Source: Aphis gossypii | Lineage: Eukaryota; Arthropoda; Insecta; Hemiptera; Aphididae | Direction of reading: 5' to 3' | NCBI RefSeq assembly: GCF_020184175.1 | Contig: NC_065532.1 | Coordinates: 32,302,001 to 32,366,000, forward strand | DNA: 64,000 nt | In this document: positions 54,100 through 64,000 of the stretch, piece after piece | Numbering within the stretch: position 1 is the stretch's first letter | How the letters are laid out: every line of letters starts with the position of its first letter | Position numbers and translations under genes: made by a program | The notes under the pieces: generated by a model | The model's database searches: none | What the model was told of the DNA's origin: nothing | What the model saw: the letters and a program-made list of their open reading frames with translations, nothing else

Positions 54100-56127
54100 T
54101 GGAAAATAATAGTGCCGGAGTTGTTGGGCTTTTCAAACGGTACGTAATAATTTATTTTCGATTTAAGTTTGGCGGACGTTGTTTAAAAATCTATTATATT
54201 ATTATGGTCAGGGAGTAGTACGTGATTTTCCAGGCGTGCGTTTTCGTATAAATATAAAAGCCGAAAAGAAACGAAAAGTTTTGTGCTGCTGAAATGTATA
54301 CCTTATATATGCGAGAAAGGCTTACGAAAACGACGACGACCCACTGTTATATTATTATACGCCGTTTCACATTATTATATATACAGGACTTTGGCGGCGA
54401 AACTCTCGGGCACAGGCCGACGATAAATTTGCCGACGTTCATCCGCGGTCGCCGGTCGCACGCGTTTCTCGCGTCTATTATATTGTATGCCACCAGTTCG
54501 GTACCGCCGTATATGTATATATCGTAGCCCATTATATCCCGAAGGATTTCCCAAAAACAGCGGCCCAAGGTTATATATGTATATAGGTACCTATACGGTT
54601 TTGCCGTCGCGTCTTTGGAGCAATCGTGGTCCGTTCCCGCTCGAGCTTTTATTTATTCGCCACGAACCTAATATCATACATATACGTGTGCATATACAGG
54701 GTGTATTTATAGACACATTTTTCAAGGCAAATTTATGTAACTGCGTTGTACTTTTTTTTTCGCACAACCCGAAACTTACGGATAGACCGGTTCTAAGACT
54801 TACTCTTTCTATATATATATTATATATTTGCACATATTTTACCGTGTAAAGAATAAATGTAAAATTCAAATTATTCTTACTATTAAATATTCATGTAGAG
54901 ATATGAATTTTCTGCGCTAGGTATGAATAATCTGGTGAAAAGTTATGACTGCGTATAGGTTTACCACAACTAAAGCTACGTAGGGGTATAAGTATATACG
55001 CTGTACATTCTATATACGAAAATTGGTTTAAAAAATTCGAAAATTCATGAATAGATGAATTATTAATAGAATTAATTATAAAACTTTAAATTTTTTTTTT
55101 CAGTAAAATCTGGTTTACTGCAAATTGTTTATCGCTTAAAATACGAGTAGTTAAATAGCGAAAAAATGATGTTTGGCTCGAGAAAAAGAAACTAAGAAAA
55201 ATAGTGACCGTCCAACACTGTAAGTAATTATTGTAAGTAAAAAAAAATACCAATTAAGTAATAAAATAAGTTATATTGCGGTAAGACAAAACACGCCGCG
55301 GCACGGTGAGAGACACCCTGTGGCTTGTATATAAAATATATGCATACACATATATATATGTATAATGTATATACACGCTTTAGCAACGTATATTTATATA
55401 TATATATATTTATTTATTATAGTAAGACACTAGCGGCCAGCACTGTGTATATGTGTACACGACAGGGGGGGGGGATGAGCTGCACAAGACGAATATCCCT
55501 TTATCGTTCGAAAAGTTGTGAATGAGTATGGTGCAGGGTAGCAGGTGCATATATATATTATATGTTTTGTAAATGTCGGTAGGTGGAGAGCTATATATAA
55601 GTTCTATGTGTGTGCGTATATATATATATATATATATCGACCGAGCCTCCCGCAACTATTCGTTCGCCATTCACGTCATCCCTTTCTCGACGAATAAGTT
55701 AAGGGTGGCGGCAGTGTCGTTATCTAAATCGCTGGGGGTCGTTATTAATTGGTGGCGGCGACGAGACGTAATGGCCGTATAGAAGTCGTCGTACATTAGA
55801 ATATATTTAGTCGGTCTTTATAACTAAGTATTAATTTCCTCGGTCGGACACTGCAGCGTGTACATTATTCATCCCCTCCCGTCGGTCACGATCTGTGGTG
55901 TATATATGCTTACCGCGATAGTTACTCCGAAATCATAATAACAACAAACACAATATTATTATAATTTAATACGGCGACGATGACGTTACGATATTATGAC
56001 AACGGACGGAATATATTATTATTATTATAATCGTATACGGCTGGCCGTCGCATTCGGACGTGCATCATATTATAGTACACCGCGAACTTATAGCGCAATA
56101 CCGTCGTCGTGACTATTCGCCGTCGTC
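54100..56127 (+). promoter_or_regulatory. CpG-rich region upstream of a secreted-protein exon
   Basis: CpG content is raised in patches (54100-54680, 55270-55330, 55640-56127) compared with the AT-rich flanks. It includes TA repeats (about 55396-55413, 55619-55639) and a 10-base G run (55465-55474). The last patch runs into the ATG at 56128. A TATA-like TATTATAGTAC near 56068-56078 precedes that ATG by about 50 bases. Open frames here overlap on both strands and look non-coding. Confidence 0.4.
55465..55474. repeat. Poly-G tract
   Basis: Ten consecutive G residues, unusual in this AT-rich window; likely length-variable. Confidence 0.9.
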
Positions 56128-56406
56128 ATGCAGCGGGTCGCGATCGTCTCGGTCGTCACAATACTTACTTCGGCCCTAGGCCGGTGGCCCGACGCGGCCG
56201 TGGCATGGAACACCGGCAGGATGTACGGCACGCCGATGCGGGCCCGGCTGACCGACGTGGCGGTGTGGCGGAACCGCGCGTACGCTTGCTGGCCCAGGAC
56301 TGACGCTTCGCAACCGGTCACTCTGCTGGAACTGCCGTGGCCCGAGACCGACGACGAACAATCGCTGCAGTGGAAGCCTCGTCGGCCGTTTCATGCGGAC
56401 CAACAA
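56128..56406 (+). CDS. First exon of a secreted yellow/MRJP-like protein (partial)
   Basis: The ATG opens a 93-codon frame that ends exactly at a splice donor (CAA|GTGAGC); without splicing the frame stops 18 codons later. It starts with a signal peptide (MQRVAIVSVVTILTSALG). The mature part carries RLTDVAVWRNRAYACWPR and VTLLELPW, the pattern of the first propeller strands in yellow/major-royal-jelly proteins (a conserved 'V-W-R-A-hydrophobic-PR' followed by 'VTL'). Family members are secreted; several act in cuticle melanisation. GC-rich codons contrast with the surroundings. I found no later yellow exons before the window ends, so the gene is either long-introned and continues outside, or is a stand-alone 110-residue secreted protein. 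Family call is from pattern recognition only. Confidence 0.5.
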
Positions 56407-58871
56407 GTGAGCGTGTTTCTCTGTATATTACCTATATTATGCTATTGTAAAGTGCGATAATATAATATTATCATTGTGCCCGTTTATTAACCTATGATAA
56501 TATCACGCGTTTTCGAGTTCGAATTCAGTGGTGTATACTATATTATAAAGTCGCCGAAGAGTTCGCGCGACGCCACTGCGCATGTATTATTATGTAATAG
56601 TGCTATAGTGCCAGTGCCATATTATATAATGTTAATATTGGGATAATGCGACTTTGGCCAATGCGTTCTGGATAAAAGGCATCAAAGTAATGATTATAAT
56701 ATTGATGATTGACATAGTTATTTTATTTTTTACAGTAGGTACTCGTCATGACGTAGGTAGCTAACGTAGGTGACTTTCAGCGTATACGAGTAATTTGCCA
56801 AGCCATTATTATAGTTTAAATTTTTTGTTTTCACAATCCGAAGCAGAATATTATTTTGATAATATTTATGGATCGTATATGAACTTTAAATAAACTAGAT
56901 ATCGCTGTTATTAATACAATAATAATTAAAATGTCATTTTAAAAACGTTCAAAGTTTAGAGGAGTTAATTTTAAAATATTAAAGTAGTAAGTAGGTTATC
57001 ATATCAACACTAAATAGGTACCTATATGACTAATGGCTTTATGTACCAATACATAAGAATATATTAGTTCAATATTTGATAAGAAAAATATAAATATAAA
57101 TCATTTTTAGAAGTAGTTATTCCGATTCTGATTGTGAAATTAAATATTATATAAATTGTTATACTAAAGAAAAGTTCGAAAACATTTTTTTTCAAAAATA
57201 CAAAATTCAAGATTCTACTATACCTTATCCTAAAAAACGGATTACTCAGTATATCTTATTAAATTTTTCTTGTTCGATTATCTCTACATAATAAAAAATA
57301 TATATTATATTACGTCGATGAAGTAGGTACATAACATAACAGAAAGAATAACGGTTCATGTCCATTTTTTCATTCCTTCCCAAGTATCGTGTATATATAT
57401 TTATACATGAGCTGTATTATATAGTGTGTAAATCCGTCGGTGCGCGTGTACTTGTTATAGGTCAAATATAATATGTAACGTTCAATATTGGCATACCTAT
57501 ATGTATATACACAGTACTCGTTCCGGCTGCATGTCGTGAACTTTGATCCGATAGTCTTTTCTCATTCTGTCCAGTTAATAGTTGACCTTATTTTATATCT
57601 CTCTCTTTGAGCTCGTTTCTCTCTCCACGCGTTTAATCTGTATACTATTAAGTCTACGACAGTACGACGTACGTGTATAGAGAATATAGTGTGGGTATAC
57701 GCATATAGTAGTATTGTATACACATGCAAAAAATACGATGACATACGATATGCTACTGCTGTATAGTATCTAATATAATATAACTCGAACGCGTATATAC
57801 AACAACAATATGATTGTATTCAACGTGACTCTCGTTTTTCGTGTAGTTGTTATTATTATTATTATTGTCCATCAGCTGGAGATTACGACGTATGGTTGCG
57901 ATAGTTTTCGCCGTCATTTGTTTTTAAATAAAAACTCGATTTCTACAAAAAAATATCACTATTATACAGATATAAATTTGTACAGTACTATATACTGCTC
58001 GCTCTGTTATATTTTAATTTTTTTCCCTCACAAAACCTGCACAGAACGGCATAAACGAATCGCATTATATTATATTATATACTGCGAGTTGGTCTTTTGT
58101 TTTTTTCATTTCGTTCCAAAATATTTCACGGTACTCGGCTAAACTTTAACTCGAAAATGAAAAAAAAAACAACAATATATTTTCGCCTATTAGCATCTTC
58201 TCGCGACTTAAGGGGAAAAAACTCATTAAAAAGTTCTGAATTAGTTCGAACGATTTTCTCGATTGCTTATAATATTGTTATTTTTTCATTGCCATTATAA
58301 TATACTAGCTGTCGTTTGTTTTTAAACATAGCACGGTAAGTCTGACGCTTGAAGTAGGTAGGTAGTGCTCTACCTTTATAATAATAATAATATGAGCTTA
58401 GCATACGGCGAATATATCTACCTATATATTATATGCAGCGCAGCAGCGACATGCATGCATAAAGAACGATACACGACCGTAATAAATTTGTGAAAAATAA
58501 CCACCATGAATAGTGAAATATTCGTGTAGTGTGCACACAAAGATGAACGAAAATATTCATGGTAATGGATTATTTCGATTATTATTTATTATTAATTCTG
58601 TAGTTTCTGTTATATTAATTTGTTTTATTTTGAAAGCGCTGTACTTGTAATTTATACTTATTAATTTTTTAATCCTATAAATTATAAATAAATAAATATG
58701 CATAATATTTTGTTAGTTTTCATAACTACAAATTGGTCTTGGTTTATAATTATAGTTGTTATTATTTATCGGTTGCCAATTAACTCGGATAAAGTGCGAG
58801 TCATAGGATAAATGAATGTTAAAAGCACCACCCACATAATATATATCGCTTATAATTATATATATACAAAA

Positions 58872-59070
58872 TCAGAAATTCACAATTAGAGCTTCCGGAA
58901 TAATCCCGTAAACCACGAGTACAACATCATTGATCATGGTGTTCCGGATGCGTAGGATGCACTGAGTGAAAACGGTGCCTGTTGACAAGGTAGCCCAGTA
59001 AGGCCTGAGTATGAAGTTTTTGTGGTTTCTAGGTTTCAGCTTTTGAAGCAAATTAAATCCAATTATACAA
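58872..59070. other. Unrecognised partly open segment A
   Basis: On the minus strand 67 codons are open, ending at a TGA (58872-58874); the frame contains LRPYWATLSTGTVFTQCILR and then a hydrophobic stretch MINDVVLVVYGIIPEALIV. On the plus strand a shorter frame reads NHEYNIIDHGVPDA then stop. The GC content is above the flanks. A related sequence lies about 490 bases downstream. I cannot name the family; it may be remains of an exon or of a repeat. Confidence 0.25.
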
Positions 59071-59384
59071 TTTTATTTGATTGTGCTTGATGCTTGATGC
59101 TCACTGCAATAATTGGGTTAGTTTGGATATAAATTATACATAATAAGATAAATTTTATCTGTATTGGAAATGGTTACACAAACTATCTAATAGTCTGTTT
59201 AAAATTCAAATAAAATAGATTATAAACGATTAATTTTAAAATAACATTTTTAGTTTTTACATACATCTGACGTACCAATATTTAACAACATTTAAGATAT
59301 TTAAATATTTGATGTGAAATTAATACAGTATTATATAGGTACACTGGAAAATTTAAATTATTATTCGAGAAATGTTATTTCCAG

Positions 59385-59500
59385 ATAGATCTCCTGGTTA
59401 TCGGGACATTTTTGATCATGATGGGGTTCCGGTTTGCGTTTAGTGTATAAAGAGGAGCATCATTGAAGGTGAAGGTTGACAGAATGATTTATAATCTTTA
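59385..59500. other. Unrecognised segment B, related to segment A
   Basis: The core TTGATCATGATGGGGTTCCGG aligns with TTGATCATGGTGTTCCGG of segment A (one 2-base gap and scattered changes), and both are followed by GTTGACA. The plus frame reads RSPGYRDIFDHDGVPVCV then stop after an acceptor-like TTATTTCCAG; the minus frame is also open for 36 codons. About 60 bases further, 59556-59606 is another short less AT-rich patch. Function unknown. Confidence 0.25.
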
Positions 59501-61155
59501 AAATACTATAGTTAAGTATATTGGCTTATTATGTTTATTAATTATAGTAACTTTGTAGACAAAGACCGAGACTGTGGTCACAATGCTGATGACAGTGCTG
59601 AAATACATAATTATTTTATAGTTTCCTACTCATAGGTATTGAAAATTTCATGTTAAAATAGTGTTTTAAAAGAATTTTATAAACATTTAATTCAACGAAG
59701 TAGGTACTTAATCTATTACTTAGTACTTACTATTTTATAGAAACAATAAGACCAATTTCAATAAGTCAAAAACTTAAGAATATAATATTATACACTATAC
59801 AGGTATATATTAATAATAAATATATTATAATGTATTGTAATTTGTTTATGCACAACCATTATCTAAATTGGTGCCCATATACTAGGGAAAAAAGCGTTAT
59901 AATTTACATAAAACGAATTTGTATTCTCCAACGGCGATCTTATGTATATGAATACACCGTCCAAGTAGGAGATACAACACGCGCGTTTTATGTATATACA
60001 CTTAAGTATTAAAAGTCCCACTTTGGGTGCTAAAATATATATATAAAAATAAAATACAAATGTAAAGGCATATATCGTTGTGTATAAATATATACAGACG
60101 GACACGCACCAAGTCGCGCAGTATTAAGCGCGCGTATAGTCTATTAACGTAATAAAATCGCGATGTCGTTAACGACCTATACATATAATACAGTGCAGTT
60201 GAGACTCGCATGCGAGTGTATTCCGACGATATGTATAGCACTTACATCTATGGCCATACTCCTATATATATATATATATAATGTATATAAATTCAAAAGT
60301 CGTCAAAGTAATTTCTCAGTCTGCGCGCGTACCTATACTGTTCATGGAAAACAATGTAATTTTAAACCGATATAATGCAGGTACATAATATATATGTATA
60401 CTGTATAGTCGTATAGAGTTGTAAACTCAAAGTAAAATGTACTGCCGCTGTTGCTGTACTCCCTCGTCCAACTTTATTCACATAATATACCTATACATAT
60501 AGACTGCAGCCCATAGGTATATTGTATTACTTAGATCTAACGATCTTACGAATTTTCCGTCAGTGGACCAAAGTAGGATAATATAACTTTCCCGTGTATG
60601 CACACACCACACACATACGAACAATCGCAAGTCTAAAATAAATAATTATTATTTTTGGCATGTCCGTCGTCTAAATCGATTTTTTGTCGATGCCAAACGT
60701 GAACCTGCATATATAATATTATTTAAGTAGGAAACGGAATTGAATTTAAATAAATATTTTTATGTACTCCTAGTTTTCACATCAGAAAGTTCTCGACAGA
60801 TGTGTAAAATTATATTTTAATTTATTTGTTGATGCTAATTATATTTTTAAATAATGTAGAATAGTTAGATATTTTTAAATTAAAATATTGTTAAAATGCA
60901 TTATTGTAGAATTTTCGTGTTTATTTTAGTATTTTATGATGTACGACATGATAAGATAAGATCTATACACCTTTTGACATCAAACGTCAACGATTCGATA
61001 TATTATTATCTAGGTACAAATTTCTGTGTCAGCTCAGTCTGCAGTAGTAGTAACTAGTAATACGTGTTCGCTTTTCAATCAATACTATTTTCGTGTCGTA
61101 TTCGTTTGTGTAGTTTATTTAATATTATAACATTTTCAATAATTTCAAATTTAAA

Positions 61156-62052
61156 TATGTCCAGAGTTACTCGCACAAAAACATCAAAAGTTCGTATTTA
61201 TTTGCAAGAATTTCCAAATGAAACTTTAAGTAATGATAGAAAAGTTCTATCTTGTCAATCTTCAGAAAAATCAGTATCTAAAGGTCAACTGGGTCAAGTT
61301 ATACAAGTAGGTAGACGACATAAAAAAATAGAGACAGAAAACTTAAATTTCAACAACATTTTATTTCTATTATACATCTACATCTACTAAAAGTAAGACT
61401 ATTTTAATGATGTGTGTCGTGCAGATATCCCTTTTTTAAATTGAAAAATGTTGTATTTAAAGATTTTTTGGAAAAATATACTGGTCACAAAATTCTTGAA
61501 TAGAGCATACTTCGAAAAAATTACATTTGTGGAATTAATGAAGAAACTATTTCATAAATTCAAAAAAATTATTGGAGTTGAACCTAATTTGGGTTGAAAT
61601 AAATGAAACCACAAACGCTGACCGACTGGTATGTTGCTATTTTTATAGTAAAATTGTGCACTGAACCATCTAAACATTCTAAACCATTTTTGTTATGTTG
61701 TGATGAATTACAAAAATTCAACCACAAAACTATATTATGTCAATTATTTAATAACGCAATAGGTGTTTTGTGGCCTAATGGTATAATATACAATAACCAA
61801 TAACGTTCTTTTACTTTTAACGGACGCCTCACCGTATAATATGTGTAAAACGGAAAAAATACTTATATAATTTAAACATACCTAGATACTCGTATAACTA
61901 CGAGCCAAGTATACGATTACAGATTTCCTCTCAACCTACCGACAAAATCTTGATGCAAGATACCAGGCTCTTATTGAAATGATCCAGAGTATTGTTGATG
62001 TCAGAATGATTTCAAATAAATTAAAATATTTAAATGAAAACTATTTTGTCAA
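61156..62052 (+). pseudogene. CGGBP1-like / hAT transposase pseudogene
   Basis: An initial frame from ATG 61156 (MSRVTRTKTSKVRIYLQEFP, then a degenerate zinc-finger-like segment) resembles the N-terminus of CGGBP1-like proteins of hAT transposon origin. The match then continues in other frames: DIPFLKLKNVVFKDFLEKYT near 61420-61480, and KPFLLCCDELQKFNHKTI and IGVLWPNGI at about 61680-61785. Stops follow within the first 120 bases after each frame change. At least three frameshifts and several nonsense codons separate the blocks, and the C-terminal dimerisation part is missing. A 66-codon open piece at 61603-61803 is one surviving block. No clear terminal repeats were located. It is a dead element copy, not a functional gene. 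Confidence 0.7.
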
Positions 62053-64000
62053 GGTTATACATTTATTGCATTATAGTATATATTATTATTTATTATACAC
62101 TTTATAATATTTTAAACTAAAATAGTGGACTTTTTTGGCGAGAGGGAGTGAGTAGGGCAGGTAAAATCAAACTGTTTTTGGATTTATATTTCGAATTCTA
62201 TAAATTTAATTGAGCTATAATTATACAATCAACAATTGCAGCAGTATAGTATCGCCACTTTTGTTCTCACTATAATATACTGCAAATATAAAATATGCTA
62301 GGTATTTCGATTATTATAATTGGTATTATACAATAAAGTAGTCGTATAATAAGTCAAGAACTGCAAATATTGGAGCTACCTACAGTTATCACGGCTCTTT
62401 GATCACAAATTTGTTATTACGGTTGTACAGCAACCCTCCTCATATATATATTATACGTCCCCGCCAAACGTTTCGCTTAGTTGCACCTATAGATATTGCC
62501 ATAACCCTCTCCAATCATTGTACGCGATAAGTCGATAATTAAGTCCATAAAATATACCTCTTAGTATATTATTATATAATATTATATTGCTTATACATGC
62601 GTTGTTGCCCGTTGGTTTTACTTATCTGTATGTATATATATATACACGTGTTTGTCATTATATATCGATGGTCACGCGGACCCTGAGTTGGATATAATTT
62701 AATATAGCGTACTACATAGTAAGTGGCCGCTACCCGTAATATTATATTATGGGGTATTGGGGTTACACCCCGTCGTGTACGAGGAAAGAATAAAAAAAAG
62801 AAACGCAGTTTTTGGGACCCACATTTTTATAATCGTCCGTGACGTACACGACATTTTAATATTTATATACATATTATATAACTGTATAAGGATGTATAAA
62901 GGTACAAAACGGTCGGTCGGGTGGTCTTTGTGCCGAGAGAAGACTGCTGCACGCGTATTATTATGTAGGACGTGCGGGGAGAGTTGTGCGCGCCAAAAAC
63001 GATTATTATTACATCGGCGTAATAAAGATGATGATGTTATTATTATTACGCCACCCACTGCCGCCGCCGTGAGCGAATAACTAAAATGCGAGAGATACGC
63101 CACTGCCACCCCCTCTTCCTCACACCACTATAAATATATATAAATATGTATTATGTGTGTGTAATTTTACGTGTATCGATTTTGCTGTATTCGCAGTATT
63201 ATATTTTTTTTGTGTTTTTCTCGTTAATTTTTTTCCACCGCGAAGGACGATGCGCTCCGTTATAACATATTTTTGAGTTTATTATACTGTACCATCATTA
63301 TTTTTTACTCGAATTGATTGTGTATATGATCGTTTTTCCGCTATAACGGATACCACAACACATGTGCGCGTATTTTGAAAAATATATCAACGGACTAGCA
63401 CACACTGTAATTGATATCTCTACTTATAGGATACAGCTCAATAGCTCGTATAATTTCAGGGATTTGTATGTGGAATGAACATTTTTGGGGAATTCACAAT
63501 CTAATTTGGAAGGAAAATGGTGAGACTATTTTATGTAAAATTATTTTTATTTTCATGTCATTTTTAGTTAGTTTAGCAAAACTAAAAGTGGTCATCTAAT
63601 ACTTTTTAAAAATAAGAGTCGGGCACTTACTATTATATTATTATACATTTATATGTATTGTAGTCCTATAATACCTACATCTATGTGTATTTTATTCTCC
63701 AATTTTATTCTATTCTCGTTGTAATTGTTTCAAAGATTACATAACATAGACAATTTCGTAAAATTATCGTTTGCCCTTATATAGTGGATTCATAAGTACA
63801 TGTTCTGTGTTCAATTCTCACTCTGAAATGAACACTGAAATTTTTTGATCTTTTTTACCTCTCTAAAATGTTTAATCAAAACAACGTTTAAAAACAAACA
63901 CACTACGATATCTACTACAAGAAATTCGTTCAAAACGACTTCAGCTGATGTTGTAATGTTTTCTGGACTGGTGATAGGTACTAAAAAATCACCGAAATAG
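62053..64000. other. Terminal intergenic stretch
   Basis: No gene was supported. A CpG-richer patch at about 62.75-63.1 kb is open on both strands but without a domain. TA runs occur near 62637-62645. A short GTGTTCAATTCTCACTC segment near 63808 resembles a SINE box B, without other support. Confidence 0.5.

Larger units (their letters stand above)
47621..54100. other. AT-rich intergenic or intronic region
   Basis: No complete gene was seen. It contains TA and TTA repeat runs (about 47971-47986, 48555-48570, 48680-48710) and several repeat relics with GGGG/CCCC patches (about 50545-50660, 52480-52520). It also has a third copy of the dispersed repeat (about 53930-54010) and one candidate minus-strand microexon (52780-52835). 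Confidence 0.5.
56461..61063. other. Probable intron or intergenic sequence after 56.4 kb
   Basis: If the exon at 56.1 kb is spliced, this is its first intron at least in part. The sequence is mostly AT-rich with CpG-richer spots near 57.4-57.7 and 60.1-60.6 kb. A TA run lies at about 60265-60282. An unexplained pair of related segments lies at 58.87-59.05 and 59.39-59.50 kb and is listed separately. No conserved yellow-family exon was recognised. Confidence 0.45.

Noticed and set aside
54695..55320. Possible second TIR element with ACAGGGTGT ends
   Set aside because: Only about nine bases of the termini match, the right end lacks a TA flank, and the interior shows no relation to the element at 14.7 kb.
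62747..63109. 120-codon minus and 107-codon plus frames over the same bases
   Set aside because: Mutually overlapping frames in a CpG-rich patch, with Ile/Asp runs from triplet repeats and no recognisable domain.

Overview
The window looks like an aphid (Hemiptera, Aphididae) nuclear chromosome segment. It is very AT-rich with short CpG-rich islands, has large introns and intergenic gaps, carries many MITE and dinucleotide repeats, and is saturated with GTAGGTA / TACCTAC / GGTACC strings, which I associate with aphid DNA. There is no bacterial-style gene packing, and nothing suggests an operon or prophage.

Only one complete gene can be called with confidence: a type-A plexin (semaphorin receptor), plus strand. 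Its whole coding region is one uninterrupted reading frame (about 25.2-31.0 kb). A strong splice acceptor sits just upstream of the start codon. A CpG-rich island at 15.1-17.36 kb ends in a textbook donor (GAG|GTACGT) and is the best candidate promoter and 5' UTR exon, so one about 7.8-kb intron would lie entirely in the 5' UTR. Joining these exons creates a 9-codon upstream ORF (stop included) that crosses the splice junction. A 3' UTR of roughly 2.1 kb follows the stop codon.

Region by region: 1-14.7 kb is gene-poor and AT-rich with simple repeats, a perfect hairpin and two copies of a dispersed repeat. A mariner-like MITE (14.72-15.07 kb) abuts the CpG island. The plexin intron holds a TIR-bearing MITE (20.3 kb), a short hAT-type MITE (24.4 kb) and a probable tRNA-derived SINE fragment (24.7 kb). 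33.1-54 kb contains CpG-rich islets, a few short candidate exons on either strand, a diverged repeat pair (42 kb) and a nearly perfect 1.64-kb tandem duplication (44.3-47.6 kb). 54-56.5 kb is another CpG-rich island, ending in the first exon of a putative secreted yellow/MRJP-like protein whose remaining exons I could not find. 58.9-59.6 kb holds an unexplained pair of related, partly open segments. 61.2-62.05 kb is a degraded CGGBP1-like/hAT transposase pseudogene. The end of the window is intergenic.

No CRISPR, rRNA, confident tRNA or microbial mobile system was seen. I did not find a clearly new biological system. The points most worth checking are the intronless plexin with its junction-spanning uORF, the recent tandem duplication, and the orphan microexon at 52.8 kb.
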